Under the pieces are notes generated by a model. The model had not been told where the DNA came from. It did not search any database and saw nothing but the letters and a program-made list of their open reading frames with translations. 64,000 bases of DNA from Bradyrhizobium sp. AZCC 1610 (GTDB lineage: Bacteria > Pseudomonadota > Alphaproteobacteria > Rhizobiales > Xanthobacteraceae), in contig NZ_JAZHRR010000001.1 of NCBI RefSeq assembly GCF_036924515.1, forward strand, positions 1,521,001 to 1,585,000, read 5' to 3'. Each line of letters starts with the position of its first letter. Within the stretch, counting starts at the first letter, position 1. A program made the position numbers and the translations under genes. This document shows, one piece after another, positions 53,487 to 63,125 of the stretch.

Positions 53487-54518
53487 ATGACTGGAAGGAT
53501 CTTCACCAACATTGTAATCGCCGGCATCGCGGCTTTTGCATTTACATGGAGCGGAGCGGCGCGGGCGCAGGAATTCGGTTCGCCCGAATTGATTGCGGCG
53601 GCGAAGGCCGAGGGCAAGCTGGTGTACTACACCGCGAACTTCGCCGAGGTCGAACAGCAGGTCATCAAGGCGTTCAACAAGCGTTTCCCCGAGATCAAGG
53701 TCGAGATGGTGCGCGCGCCAGGCGGGCAGCTCATCACCCGCGTGAAGACCGAGGCCGCGGCCGGAAAGCTGATCGCCGACGTGGTCGATCATTCCGACCG
53801 CGCGCTGATGCAGCCCTTGGCGGACATGTTCCAGGATTACGCGCCGCCGAATGCCGCCGACTACAATCCCGATGCGCAGATCGCGCCCCAGCTCTGGCCG
53901 CGCGCCACGCTGGTATGGTCGATCGCCTACAACACCGAGCTGGTCAAGAACCCGCCTAAAACCTGGATGGACCTCACCAAGCCCGAATACAACAAATTGA
54001 TCGGGCAGGTGATCGCTCCGTCGGGCGGCACCACGTGGACGCGGGTGATGTTCGAGCGCCAGGTGCTCGGCGAGGACTATTGGGCCAAGCAGGCGGCGAC
54101 CCGTCCGGTGCTGTATCCATCGGGTGCGCCGATGTCGGACTCGCTGGTGCGCGGCGAAATCGCCATGGGGCCTTTGCTTTATAACGCGATTTATCCAAAG
54201 CAGAAGGACGGCGCGCCGATCCAGATCTTCTTTCCGCCGGAAGGCGCGCCGGTCAACCCCTATGCCACGGGCATTCCGAAGACCGCCGCGCATCCCAACG
54301 CCGCAAAACTGTTTCTGAACTGGTGCCTGTCGAAAGAGGGACAGACGTTCATGATCAAGGAGTTCGGCAATCTCACGTCACTGAAGGTGCCGCCGGCGTA
54401 TCCGGAAGGCTTCGATCCCAAAGTGGTCAAGGTTTGGTTCCCCAAATTCGACGAGTATGTGAAGCTGCATTCGGCCTGGGTGGCCGAGTGGAACAAGACC
54501 TACGGCTACGGGCAATGA
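53487..54518 (+). CDS. ABC substrate-binding protein, family 1 (iron/AfuA-like)
   Basis: 343 residues: signal peptide to about residue 27 (TWSGAARA), then LIAAAKAEGKLVYYTANFAEVEQQVIKAFNKRFPEIKVEMVRAPGGQL (53591-53735), typical of the ferric/thiamine/aminophosphonate binding group. Later YNAIYPKQKDGAPI and PKTAAHPNAAKLFLNW fit the family. The paired Tyr that bind ferric iron in FbpA are not clearly present, so the substrate is open. Start 53487 has GGGAGGA. Confidence 0.88.
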   Translation: MTGRIFTNIVIAGIAAFAFTWSGAARAQEFGSPELIAAAKAEGKLVYYTANFAEVEQQVIKAFNKRFPEIKVEMVRAPGGQLITRVKTEAAAGKLIADVVDHSDRALMQPLADMFQDYAPPNAADYNPDAQIAPQLWPRATLVWSIAYNTELVKNPPKTWMDLTKPEYNKLIGQVIAPSGGTTWTRVMFERQVLGEDYWAKQAATRPVLYPSGAPMSDSLVRGEIAMGPLLYNAIYPKQKDGAPIQIFFPPEGAPVNPYATGIPKTAAHPNAAKLFLNWCLSKEGQTFMIKEFGNLTSLKVPPAYPEGFDPKVVKVWFPKFDEYVKLHSAWVAEWNKTYGYGQ

Positions 54519-54546
54519 TCGTCGCATCAGGGAAATCATCGAACCG

Positions 54547-55650
54547 ATGACGGCAACCCTCGAAGTCACCGACCTGCGCAAGCAGTTTGCGATCGGCCGG
54601 CCGGCGATCGACGGCGTCAGTTTTGGCGTGCCGGCCGGCGAGATCGTGGTTCTGCTCGGCCCCTCCGGCTGCGGCAAGACCACGACGCTGCGCTGCGTTG
54701 CCGGACTGGAGCACCCGACGTCGGGTGAAATCAGCATCGCCGGCAGGGTGGTCTCGTCGCCCCAACGCGGAATTTTGGTGCCGCCGCGCTTGCGCGAGCT
54801 CGGCATGGTGTTTCAGTCCTATGCGGTGTGGCCGCACATGACGGTGCGCCAGAATGTGGTCTATCCACTCAAGCATCGAAAGCTTTCGCGCAACGACGCC
54901 CGCCGCAAGGTCGACGAGACGCTCGAGCTGGTCGGGCTGTCGGAATATGCCGAACGGCCGGTGGTCGCATTGTCCGGCGGCCAGATGCAGCGCGTGGCGC
55001 TGGCGCGCAGCATCGTCTACCGGCCGCAATTGCTGCTGCTCGACGAGCCCTTGTCGAACCTCGATGCCAAGCTGCGCCTGCGGTTGCGGGATGATCTCCG
55101 CGTCATCCTCAAGCAGACCGGGATGACCGCGCTGTATGTCACCCATGACCAGGCGGAAGCGGTGGTGCTGGGCGACCGCATCGGCGTGATGCGTGACGGC
55201 AAATTGCTGCAGATGGATACGCCGGATGCGATCTATAATCGCCCGGCAGATTTGTTCGTCGCCAATTTCACCGGTGCGACCAACGAACTCGCCGGCACGC
55301 TGGTAGCCCGCAACGGCCAATTCGGCACGGTCGATTTCGGCGAGGGGCGACGGGGCGAGGTGGCCTTGCTGCACCCGCTCGGCCCGGACGAAAAGGTACG
55401 CATCGCGCTGCGGCCGGAAAACATCACCATCGGTCAGCATAACGGCGCCAACGTTTTTCCCGCTCGCGTCCTCGACCGCCGCTATCAGGGTACGCAGACT
55501 GCCTATGGCATCGAACTGTTCGGCCGGCGGCTGGAAGTGGTTGAACTCGGCACCGCGGCCCGGCATCAGGTAGGTGTTGAAACCCAGGTTTCGCTGCCGA
55601 AGGAGAGTTGCTGGGCCTATCGCGATACCGGACCTGTGGCGTACGAATAG
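54547..55650 (+). CDS. ABC ATPase, iron/polyamine (FbpC/PotA) type
   Basis: 367 residues. Walker A GPSGCGKTT (about 39-47), FQSYAVWPHMTVRQNV (Q-loop), signature LSGGQMQRVALARS, Walker B LLLDEPLSNLDAKLR, switch VTHDQAEA. The C-terminal 130 residues form a TOBE-type regulatory domain (LRPENITI). It completes the permease/binding protein/ATPase set in that unusual order. Confidence 0.92.
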   Translation: MTATLEVTDLRKQFAIGRPAIDGVSFGVPAGEIVVLLGPSGCGKTTTLRCVAGLEHPTSGEISIAGRVVSSPQRGILVPPRLRELGMVFQSYAVWPHMTVRQNVVYPLKHRKLSRNDARRKVDETLELVGLSEYAERPVVALSGGQMQRVALARSIVYRPQLLLLDEPLSNLDAKLRLRLRDDLRVILKQTGMTALYVTHDQAEAVVLGDRIGVMRDGKLLQMDTPDAIYNRPADLFVANFTGATNELAGTLVARNGQFGTVDFGEGRRGEVALLHPLGPDEKVRIALRPENITIGQHNGANVFPARVLDRRYQGTQTAYGIELFGRRLEVVELGTAARHQVGVETQVSLPKESCWAYRDTGPVAYE

Positions 55651-55716
55651 AAGCCGATAAAGCGTGCTCGATGCGAAAGCCTGCCCGGATTTGGGTTCTG
55701 GTGACGGAGTAGGGTT

Positions 55717-56145
55717 ATGTTTGCAGGACAGCTTGCAACGATTGTCGCCGCCGCCTTTGCCGGCGCCGCGTTCTTTATCAACTTCGCCGAGCAGCCGGCG
55801 CGTCTCGGGCTCGATGACAGGGGTCTCTTGAGGCAATGGAAGCCGAGCTACGCGCGCGGCTTCGCGATGCAGGCGAGTTGCGCGGTCATTTCGGGTGCGC
55901 TCGGTCTGTTGGCTGCATGGCAAACCCATGACTGGCGCTGGGTCGTCGGCGCGGTGCTCATTCTCGCCAACTGGCCCTATACGCTGTTCGGCATTATGCC
56001 CACCAACCGTTTGCTGAATGCGATTGATGAAAATGACGCCGGTCCCAATTCACGCGCGCTGATCGTGAAGTGGGGAGGGCTGCACGCGGTCAGGACGGGC
56101 CTCGGGATCGCGGCGACGCTGGCCTATCTATGGGCGCTCAATTAG
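55717..56145 (+). CDS. DUF1772 membrane protein
   Basis: 142 residues with four hydrophobic segments. [38 protein letters not shown] and [23 protein letters not shown] identify DUF1772, related to anthrone-oxygenase-like small membrane proteins. Function here is unknown. It follows the ATPase by 66 bp. Confidence 0.87.
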   Translation: MFAGQLATIVAAAFAGAAFFINFAEQPARLGLDDRGLLRQWKPSYARGFAMQASCAVISGALGLLAAWQTHDWRWVVGAVLILANWPYTLFGIMPTNRLLNAIDENDAGPNSRALIVKWGGLHAVRTGLGIAATLAYLWALN

Positions 56146-56215
56146 CCGTGCCGACGCGACGTTGCCGCGTCGGCAGCGCCATGGCCGGCCGATCAATACG
56201 ACGTGCAAAATGGAT

Positions 56216-56998
56216 TCAGCCTGGACCTGCGCTCAATCCAAGGCTCGCATAAATCCGCCGCGCATAGGCGCCGAATTCGTCGGTGGTCTTGATCGGCAGG
56301 TCCCGCGGGAACGGCAGCTCGATCGGGAAATACTCCGCCATCCGCGCCGGTCCTGCGGTCAGCACGGCGCAATGCGAGGCGAGGAAGACGGCTTCCTGGA
56401 TGCTGTGCGTGACGAACAGGATAGTCTTGCCGCTCTCGCGCCAGATCCGCAGCATTTCGAGGTTCATCTGTTCGCGGGTCAGCGCATCAAGCGCGCCGAA
56501 CGGCTCGTCCATCAGGATCAGCTTGGGATCATGGATGAAGGCGCGCGCGATCGCCGTGCGCTGCTGCATGCCGCCGGACAATTGCTGCGGATATTTGTCT
56601 TCGTACCCCGCAAGGCCAACGAGGTTGAGCAGATCGCGAGCGCGGGCGCGCGCGGCCTTCATCGGCAGGCCGACGATTTCGGCCGGCAGCAGCACGTTGT
56701 CCAAGATGGTTCGCCATTTCAGCAGCAAGGCCTGCTGAAAGACCATTCCGATATCGCGGGCGGGGTCGAACGGGGTTTTCGAATTGCCGATTTTGATCGT
56801 CCCGCCGTCGGCATCATGAAGCCCGGCCAGGATTTTCAGCACGGTGGTCTTGCCGCAGCCGGAGGGGCCGACCAGCGAAACCAGCTCGCCTTCCTCCACG
56901 TCCATGGTGACGTCGGAGACGGCAAGGAATTCCGCGCCTTTGGAACGATAGACCTTGCGTACGTTGCGCAGGCTGATGAAGGGCTCGTTGGCGCTCAT
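56216..56998 (-). CDS. ABC transporter ATPase, NitT/TauT type, without local permease
   Basis: 260 residues: Walker A GPSGCGKTT (about 43-51), MVFQQALLLKWRTILDNVLLP, signature LSGGMQQRTAIARA, Walker B LILMDEPFGALD, and VTHSIQEAVFLA. Start ATG 56998 overlaps the stop of the DHDPS-family gene. Permease and binding-protein genes are missing here. They may have been lost in the deletion seen at about 59172 or lie elsewhere. Confidence 0.9.
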   Translation of the reverse strand: MSANEPFISLRNVRKVYRSKGAEFLAVSDVTMDVEEGELVSLVGPSGCGKTTVLKILAGLHDADGGTIKIGNSKTPFDPARDIGMVFQQALLLKWRTILDNVLLPAEIVGLPMKAARARARDLLNLVGLAGYEDKYPQQLSGGMQQRTAIARAFIHDPKLILMDEPFGALDALTREQMNLEMLRIWRESGKTILFVTHSIQEAVFLASHCAVLTAGPARMAEYFPIELPFPRDLPIKTTDEFGAYARRIYASLGLSAGPG

Positions 56999-58050
56999 GC
57001 CAGCCATTTCTGCAAGTTCGCCTTCACGAAGGTGTCGTCGGAGAGGTCGGCATGCTCGCGACAGACGCGGTCGATCTCCGACATCTGCCGGGGGCTGAGC
57101 CCCTCGGCGGGATTGAGGCACCAGAGCCCCTGCATCAATCCCTGCCGCCGCAGGATTTCATGGCAACCGGCGATGCAGCCGTGAAAATTGTTGGCGACGT
57201 CGAAGAACGCGCTGTTGCAATCGGTCACACGTGCGTCGAGCGCCAGGAGATCGGCCGGCACGCTGTCCTTGCCGCGCGCCGCCTTGCACATCTCGAACTG
57301 CTTGATTGCGCTCGCAGTCCAGACCGACCAGTGCCCGAGCAGCCCGCCCTTGAAGTAGGCGCGGGTGGTGACGCCGTTGTCGCGCAGATCGAATGGCAGC
57401 ATCAGATCGAGCAGGATGTGATCGTCGTTGCCGGTATAGAGCGCGACGCGGTCGAGCGCGCCTGCGGCCGCCACGCCGCGCAGCACGTCGAGCGTCCGAT
57501 AGCGGTTGAACGGCGCGATCTTGATGGCGATGACGTTGTCGATGGCAGCGAAGCGGCGCCAGAAATCGGCGCTGAGGATGACGCCGCCGACAGCAGGCTG
57601 CAGGTAGAATCCGACCAGCGGAATCTCCCGTGCCACCGCCTCGCAATGCGCGATGATCTCGTCCTCGGATGCCGATTTCATCGCGGCAAGGCTGAGCAGG
57701 CCGGCATGGTAGCCGATGCCACGAGCAGTTTGCCCCTCTGCCATTGCTTGTTGGGTCGGTCCGGCCAGCCCTGCGATCATCGCGAGCGGCCGTTTGGTCC
57801 ATGAGACCGCGGTCTCGGCCGCCAGCTCCAGCACCGGCCGATACAGGCCGACATCGCGGATCGCGAATTGCGTGGTGTGGACGCCGACAGCCAATCCTCC
57901 GGCGCCGGCATCGAGATAATAGCGCGTTAGCGCCCGCTGATGTCGCACGTCGAGTGCGCGGTGGGCATCGAGCGCGAGCGGATGCGCTGGGAGCACCGTG
58001 CCGTCGGCGATCAACTTCCGAACGTCGGCTTTGATTTCGCTATGATGCAT
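56995..58050 (-). CDS. Dihydrodipicolinate synthase (DapA)-family aldolase
   Basis: 351 residues, a TIM-barrel of the NAL/DapA family with a long N-terminal part. The Schiff-base Lys is likely in VIAIKIAPFNRYRT, and GVHTTQF replaces the usual GTTGE motif, so it is not a true DapA. A catabolic aldolase or hydratase-type role is more likely. It is between the GNAT gene (11 bp) and the ABC ATPase (overlap). Confidence 0.85.
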   Translation of the reverse strand: MHHSEIKADVRKLIADGTVLPAHPLALDAHRALDVRHQRALTRYYLDAGAGGLAVGVHTTQFAIRDVGLYRPVLELAAETAVSWTKRPLAMIAGLAGPTQQAMAEGQTARGIGYHAGLLSLAAMKSASEDEIIAHCEAVAREIPLVGFYLQPAVGGVILSADFWRRFAAIDNVIAIKIAPFNRYRTLDVLRGVAAAGALDRVALYTGNDDHILLDLMLPFDLRDNGVTTRAYFKGGLLGHWSVWTASAIKQFEMCKAARGKDSVPADLLALDARVTDCNSAFFDVANNFHGCIAGCHEILRRQGLMQGLWCLNPAEGLSPRQMSEIDRVCREHADLSDDTFVKANLQKWLA

Positions 58051-58061
58051 CGCTGCTATTC

Positions 58062-58886
58062 CTATCCAAATTCCGGTCCTGCGACGGCGAACGGCAATTC
58101 CGCCGACAGCATGGTGGCGCGGCCGAAGCGCATGCGCTGAAACGGCCGCTCGATGTTCCAGCCTGACCGGATGAGGCCGTTCAGAAATTCGTCCTGCGAG
58201 TGAACGGCGTCGATCAGCCAGGAGCCGGGCTCGGTGCCAACGACGGCATCTACCAACGCCAGCGCTTGATCGGGACGGTCGGCCAGCACGGGACCGATAT
58301 GCCGCGCGGTGCGTCCATCCCGGATCAGGGCCATCGCCTGGGCACAGGACACAACGTGTGAGCCGGACCGCGCGGCGAATTCCGACAGCAATGTGCTGCG
58401 GTCGAATCCCATGGCGCCGGCATCGCGCACGACCAATGCCTCGATGTTGCCGGCCGAAAGCTGCCGTGTCGCTTTGGCTTCCGGGGGCTTTGGCAGCCGC
58501 AGCCGACGCAATTGCAGCGTCGGGGTGAAGCCGAGGGGACCGTAGACGGATGTGCCAGCCGGCGTAGCGTCCAGCCAGGTCGTCAGGCCGCGCCGTGTCG
58601 CCACTCCGAGGCAGGCATCGACCAGCCTCCTCGCAATGCCGCGGCGGCGAAAGTCTGCGGTTACCAGCACCATGCTGATCCAGGCATTGGCCGCCGAGTA
58701 GGGCAGCAGCGCAGCAGTCGCCACCAATCTGGCGCCGTCCCTCATGCCGAACACGATTCCCTTGCTCAGGAAGAAGCGCCAGTCGGCCTCGTTCTGGTTC
58801 CAGCCCGCTTCGGTCGACAGCACCAGCCCGGCCTGCGCGTCGCCAACGCCGAGTTCGACAATGTCGACAGGTTCAGTAGCGGCCAT
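58062..58886 (-). CDS. GNAT-family N-acetyltransferase
   Basis: 274 residues. ISMVLVTADFRRRGIARRLVDACLGVATRRGLTT contains the acetyl-CoA-binding RRxGIA motif (positions about 58590-58690). The C-terminal half (QLSAGNIEALVVRDAGAMGFDRSTLL...) is an extra domain as in two-domain GNATs. Substrate unknown. Its ATG overlaps the end of the truncated epimerase gene by 14 bases, so both once formed one operon with the DapA-like gene. Confidence 0.85.
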   Translation of the reverse strand: MAATEPVDIVELGVGDAQAGLVLSTEAGWNQNEADWRFFLSKGIVFGMRDGARLVATAALLPYSAANAWISMVLVTADFRRRGIARRLVDACLGVATRRGLTTWLDATPAGTSVYGPLGFTPTLQLRRLRLPKPPEAKATRQLSAGNIEALVVRDAGAMGFDRSTLLSEFAARSGSHVVSCAQAMALIRDGRTARHIGPVLADRPDQALALVDAVVGTEPGSWLIDAVHSQDEFLNGLIRSGWNIERPFQRMRFGRATMLSAELPFAVAGPEFG

Positions 58887-59172
58887 CGCGCACCTCGTAT
58901 TTGGTGGGCTTGCCGAGGCTCGGCATCGACCGCGACGCCCAGTCGGCGGTCCAACTGATGAGTTGCTCGGTATTGACGATCGGCAGGCCGAATAGTTTCA
59001 CCGCCTGCGAGGTGTCGGTGAGCCATGCCGTCGGCTCCTCCTTGCCGACGATCACAGGCGCGCGGCCGAAACGCTGGCCGAATTTCGCGGCGAGATCGCG
59101 CACGGCGTGAATCTTGTGGCCACTGACATTGATCGGCGATGTCGGCGTGTCGCAATGCGCGAGGCAGCGCAG
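58873..59172 (-). pseudogene. C-terminal remnant of a NAD-dependent epimerase/dehydratase
   Basis: About 100 codons matching the end of an extended short-chain dehydrogenase: LRCLAHCDTPTSPINVSGHKIHAVRDLAAKFGQRFG, then GKEEPTAWLTDTSQAVKLFGLP and TADWASRSMPSLGKPTKYEVRDGRY. The NAD-binding N-terminal two-thirds are missing: homology stops near 59172, where sequence of another truncated gene on the opposite strand begins. Probably nonfunctional, though it may still be transcribed. Confidence 0.75.
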
Positions 59173-59173
59173 C

Positions 59174-59611
59174 GGCCGGGGCGGCGTCAAGCTGTCGGAC
59201 CATTGGGCCGAGGGCATGCGCACCAAGCACGGCATCCACGTTCATGGCTTTCCAAACGCGTTCTTCGTCCAGCCGACGCAGGGCGCCAATCTCATCTCCA
59301 ACGTGCCGCACAATCTGACCGAAGCCGCAAAGACGATCGCGCTGCTGGTCCGGCATGCACAGGCGAACGGCTTCAAGGAGATCGAAGTCACCAGGGAAGC
59401 CGAGGACCGCTGGGTCGAACTGCTGCTCACCGGTGCCGGCCGGATGATAGGCTCGCCTGACTGCACACCCGGCTACTACAACAATGAAGGACGCGAGCCG
59501 GGACCGGCGGCCAAGCTCAATGTCGGCCATCCCGCAGGGCCGCTGGCCTACTTCAAATATATCGACGGATGGCGCAACAGCGGCCAGTTCGAGGGACTGC
59601 AGTTCCGCTGA
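59174..59611 (+). pseudogene. C-terminal remnant of a Baeyer-Villiger/flavin monooxygenase
   Basis: About 145 residues of the C-terminal part only: KLSDHWAEGMRTKHGIHVHGFPNAFFVQPTQGANLISNVPHNL and DCTPGYYNNEGREP are characteristic of cyclohexanone/phenylacetone monooxygenase-like proteins (positions 59189-59500). Both Rossmann motifs and the fingerprint are missing, so it cannot be an enzyme on its own. It lies 42 bases before the alkyl sulfatase start and could once have been its operon partner. Confidence 0.8.
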
Positions 59612-59652
59612 CGCCGTTCCGATTTTTTGTTTGCGCGAGGGAGTACACAACA

Positions 59653-61599
59653 ATGAGCCAATCAGCCACGACGGAAACCCGCAAGGAATCGCCGAAGGAG
59701 GCTTCCGCCTCCATCATCGCGCAGCATGCGGCGACGCTGAAGGCGCTGCCGTTCTCCGACGTCAGAGATTTCGACGACGCCGCGCGGGGCTTTCTCGGCA
59801 CCGTGGAGAACGCCAAGATCACGTCGCCACAGGGCAGGGTGGTCTGGAGCCTCGAGCCGTATGGCTTCCTTTCGGCGGAACAAGCGCCGCCCACGGTCGA
59901 CCCCAGCCTGTGGCGGCAGTCGCGGCTCAACATGCACCACGGCCTGTTCGAGGTGGTGCCCGGCGTCTACCAGGTGCGCGGCCTCGACATCGCCAACATG
60001 ACGCTGATCGAGGGCGACAGCGGCGTCATCGTGGTGGATACGCTGACCTCGATCGAGGGCGCGCGGGCCGCGATGGACCTTTACGGCCAGCACCGGGGCA
60101 AGCGGCCGGTCGCCGCCGTCATCTTCACCCATACCCATACCGACCATTGGGGCGGCGCGCGCGGTGTGCTCGATGACGAGACGCTCGCGGGCGGCAAGGT
60201 GCCGATCATCGCGCCCAATCTGTTCATGGAACACGCGGTCTCCGAAAACATCATCGCGGGGCCGGCGATGCTGCGCCGTGCGATGTACCAGTTCGGGCCG
60301 CTGCTGGCGAAGGGCGTACGCGGGCAGGTTGATTGCGGGCTCGGCAAGACCATGGCGGCGGGTGCGGTCGCGCTGCTGCGTCCGACCGACCTCATCATCG
60401 CGACCGGTGACAAGCGAACCATCGACGGCGTGGAATTCGAATTCCAGATGGCTCCGAACAGCGAAGCGCCGGCGGAAATGCATTTCTTCATCCCGCGCTA
60501 CAGGCTTTTGAACCTTGCGGAGAACTGCACGCACAATTTCCACAATCTGCTGCCGTTCCGCGGCGCCGATGTGCGCGACGCGCTGGCGTGGTCAAAGTAT
60601 CTCGGCGAAGCCCTGCAGATGTGGGGCGGCAAGGCGGATGCGATGTGCGGCCAGCATCATTGGCCGGTGTGGGGGCAGGAGCGGATCGACACCATGATCC
60701 GCCAGCAGCGCGACCTCTACAAGTTCGCGCATGACCAGACCATCCGCCTGATGAATCATGGACTCACCGCAACCGAAATCGCGGAGGCCATCCGTTTGCC
60801 GGCGAGCCTGGAGGGTGCCTGGCACGGCCGCGGCTATTACGGCCACATCCGGCATAACGTGAAGGCGATCTACCAAAAGTATCTCGGCTGGTACGACGCC
60901 AATCCCGTCAACCTCGATCCGCTGCCGCCCGTCGGGTCGGGCAAAAAATATGTCGAGTATATGGGCGGTGCGGACGCGATCCTCGCGCGGGCGGCCAAGG
61001 ATTTTGCCAAGGGCGAATTCCGCTTCATCGCGCAAGCCGTGAGCCATCTGGTGTTTGCCGATCCCGACAACCAGGCGGCGCGCGCGATGCTGGCCGACAC
61101 CTTCGAGCAGCTTGGTTACGCCTCGGAGAGTTCGACCTGGCGCAACGCCTATCTGTTCGGCGCGCAGGAATTGCGACAGGGCATGCCCAAGGTGCCGCCG
61201 CGTTCATCGATGCCGCGCGAAACGCTGGCTGCGCTGCGCACCGAACAGCTATGGGACGTGCTCGGCGTGCGCCTCAACGGCCCCAAGGCCGAAGGCAAGC
61301 GTATCGTGCTGAACTGGAATTTCACCGACACCAATGAGACCTTCATTCTCAATCTGGAAAACTGCGCGCTGACCTATACGGCCGGCGCGCAGGCGGCCGA
61401 TGCCGACGCCAGCTTCACTTTGCCGCGCGGCGTGCTCGACGAAGTGATTGCAAAGCTGACGACCTTCCAGGAAGCAATCGGCTCCGGCAAGATCAGGGTC
61501 AGCGGAAATGCTATGCGGCTCGGCGAGTTGATGATGCTGATGGATGAATTCCCGCGGATGTTCGAGATCGTCGAGCCGAAACGGACAATGGTGAGCTGA
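59653..61599 (+). CDS. Alkyl/aryl sulfatase (SdsA1-like, metallo-beta-lactamase fold)
   Basis: 648 residues. The zinc motif THTHTDH (IFTHTHTDHWGGARG, about residue 162) is followed by dimerisation and C-terminal SCP2-like domains, where LNLENCALTYTAGAQAADADASFTLPRGVLDEV lies near the end. Further metal ligands are in ENCTHNFHNL and GQHHWPVWG. It cleaves alkyl sulfate esters such as SDS. No signal peptide is obvious, unlike the secreted Pseudomonas enzyme. Start ATG 59653 has GCGAGGGA upstream. Confidence 0.92.
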   Translation: MSQSATTETRKESPKEASASIIAQHAATLKALPFSDVRDFDDAARGFLGTVENAKITSPQGRVVWSLEPYGFLSAEQAPPTVDPSLWRQSRLNMHHGLFEVVPGVYQVRGLDIANMTLIEGDSGVIVVDTLTSIEGARAAMDLYGQHRGKRPVAAVIFTHTHTDHWGGARGVLDDETLAGGKVPIIAPNLFMEHAVSENIIAGPAMLRRAMYQFGPLLAKGVRGQVDCGLGKTMAAGAVALLRPTDLIIATGDKRTIDGVEFEFQMAPNSEAPAEMHFFIPRYRLLNLAENCTHNFHNLLPFRGADVRDALAWSKYLGEALQMWGGKADAMCGQHHWPVWGQERIDTMIRQQRDLYKFAHDQTIRLMNHGLTATEIAEAIRLPASLEGAWHGRGYYGHIRHNVKAIYQKYLGWYDANPVNLDPLPPVGSGKKYVEYMGGADAILARAAKDFAKGEFRFIAQAVSHLVFADPDNQAARAMLADTFEQLGYASESSTWRNAYLFGAQELRQGMPKVPPRSSMPRETLAALRTEQLWDVLGVRLNGPKAEGKRIVLNWNFTDTNETFILNLENCALTYTAGAQAADADASFTLPRGVLDEVIAKLTTFQEAIGSGKIRVSGNAMRLGELMMLMDEFPRMFEIVEPKRTMVS

Positions 61600-61613
61600 G
61601 AGTAGGAGTAGAT

Positions 61614-61729
61614 CGTCATGCCCGGGCAAAAGCGCGAAGCGCGTCTTCGCGCTAGATGTCCCGGGCATCCACGTCTCTCTCTTTGTGAAGGCAAAGACGT
61701 GGATGGCCGGGACAAGCCCGGCCATGACG
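61614..61729. repeat. Palindromic intergenic repeat
   Basis: CGTCATGCCCGGGC at 61614 is matched by the end GCCCGGCCATGACG (to 61729). Inner repeats are GCGCGAAGCGCGTCTTCGCGC and ACGTCTCTC...GACGT. It lies between convergent genes (sulfatase and glycosyltransferase) and may end both transcripts. Confidence 0.7.
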
Positions 61730-61751
61730 GTGAGTGTGGTAGCGCCGTCAG

Positions 61752-62822
61752 CTACTCCGCGCTGCTGACGAGCTTGATCCGCGGCTCGGCTTCCTCCATC
61801 AGGCCGCGATAGGCGGCAAGATAGTCGAGCGCCATGCGGCGCGCGGTGAAGCGGACCTCGAACTGCTTGCGGATGGCGGCGCGGTCCAGCGCGGCAAGAC
61901 GGTCGACCACCGCAACCGCGCTGGTCTCGTCTTCCACGACGAAGCCGGTGAGTCCGGGGTCGATGATCTCCGGGACCGATCCGCGGTTATAGGCAATCAC
62001 AGGCGTGCCGCAGGCCAGGGATTCGATCATCACGAGGCCGAACGGCTCCGGCCAGTCGATCGGGACCAACAGGCCGATCGCGCCGCTGAGAAAATCGGAT
62101 TTCTCGCGGTCACTGATCTCGCCGATATATTCGACCAGCGGGTTGGCCTTGATGAGCGGGGAGATCAACTCATCGTAATAGTCCTGGTCGGCGCGGTCGA
62201 CCTTGGCCGCGATCTTGAGCGGAATCCCGCATCTTGTGGCGATCCGGATGGCGCGATCCACGCCCTTTTCCGGCGCGATGCGCCCGAGCACGGCGAGATA
62301 AGACGGCCGCACCGGCTGCGGCGTCAGCAAGTTCTCCGGCAATCCGTGGTGAATGGTGCGCACCCAGTGGGCCTGCGGCACCGGCCGGCGCTGCGCATTG
62401 GAGATCGAGATCACCGGAACCTTGGAGAAGGTGCTGAATACCGGCTGATGCTCCGGCAGGTCGAGCCTGCCGTGGAGGGTGGTCAGGAACGGCGTCGGCT
62501 GCCGGTAGAACAGCGAGAATGGATAGTAGTCGAGATGAAAGTGCAGAAAATCGAACTCCTCATCGTCGCATTTCTGCCGCACGCGCTCCAGCATCACCAT
62601 ATGCAGCGCATTGGGATCCCGCACCGAGCCGTCGAGGCGCAGCGCCTTCGGCCACGTTGCGTCGAGTTTTGCCGAGGTGCGTGAATCGCCGCTGGCAAAC
62701 AGCGTGACGTCATGCCCCAATGCCACAAGTTCCTCGGTCAGCCAGTGCACCACCCGCTCGGTGCCGCCGTACAGTTTGGGGGGGACAGCCTCCGTGAGCG
62801 GGGCGACCTGCGCGATGCGCAT
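61752..62822 (-). CDS. Glycosyltransferase family 4 (GT-B)
   Basis: 356 residues: PKLYGGTERVVHWLTEELVALGHDVTLFASGDS at the start (acceptor domain with GGxE motif, about 18-50), FHLDYYPFS, AVLGRIAPEKGVDRAIRIA (donor domain), and EPFGLVMIESLACGTPVIAYNRGSVPEII with the retaining E-x7-E motif. It transfers a sugar from a nucleotide donor, likely to a polysaccharide or small acceptor. It stands alone, with no surface-polysaccharide genes nearby. Confidence 0.88.
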   Translation of the reverse strand: MRIAQVAPLTEAVPPKLYGGTERVVHWLTEELVALGHDVTLFASGDSRTSAKLDATWPKALRLDGSVRDPNALHMVMLERVRQKCDDEEFDFLHFHLDYYPFSLFYRQPTPFLTTLHGRLDLPEHQPVFSTFSKVPVISISNAQRRPVPQAHWVRTIHHGLPENLLTPQPVRPSYLAVLGRIAPEKGVDRAIRIATRCGIPLKIAAKVDRADQDYYDELISPLIKANPLVEYIGEISDREKSDFLSGAIGLLVPIDWPEPFGLVMIESLACGTPVIAYNRGSVPEIIDPGLTGFVVEDETSAVAVVDRLAALDRAAIRKQFEVRFTARRMALDYLAAYRGLMEEAEPRIKLVSSAE

Positions 62823-63125
62823 ATTTGCATCTCCTGTTTAGAATGGTGGTTGAACAAAGCCCTCGGCCCACGATCGACACGGGCGTGTCATTGGCTGGAA
62901 CGTTCCCGTATCTGCGAAGTTCCCTTTATCAGCACATCTTGCTTCTTCCACACGGCTGTCTTGCTGATGCCATCTGACACAAACAGATTTACAGCCGTCT
63001 CGATGCTGCAGAATTGTTGCGCAGTGATGGCCACGCGCGCGGAAACCCGAAGCGGCATTCTTCACGTCATCGTGTGCGAAACCCGGTAGGGATTCTCGTT
63101 CACTCTCAACAGGTTTGCGGAGCTC
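62823..63125. other. Intergenic region without recognised gene
   Basis: Between the divergent glycosyltransferase and ABC-exporter genes. It is lower in GC than its surroundings around 62900-63010. Short open frames on both strands show no domain. It presumably holds both promoters. Confidence 0.45.
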
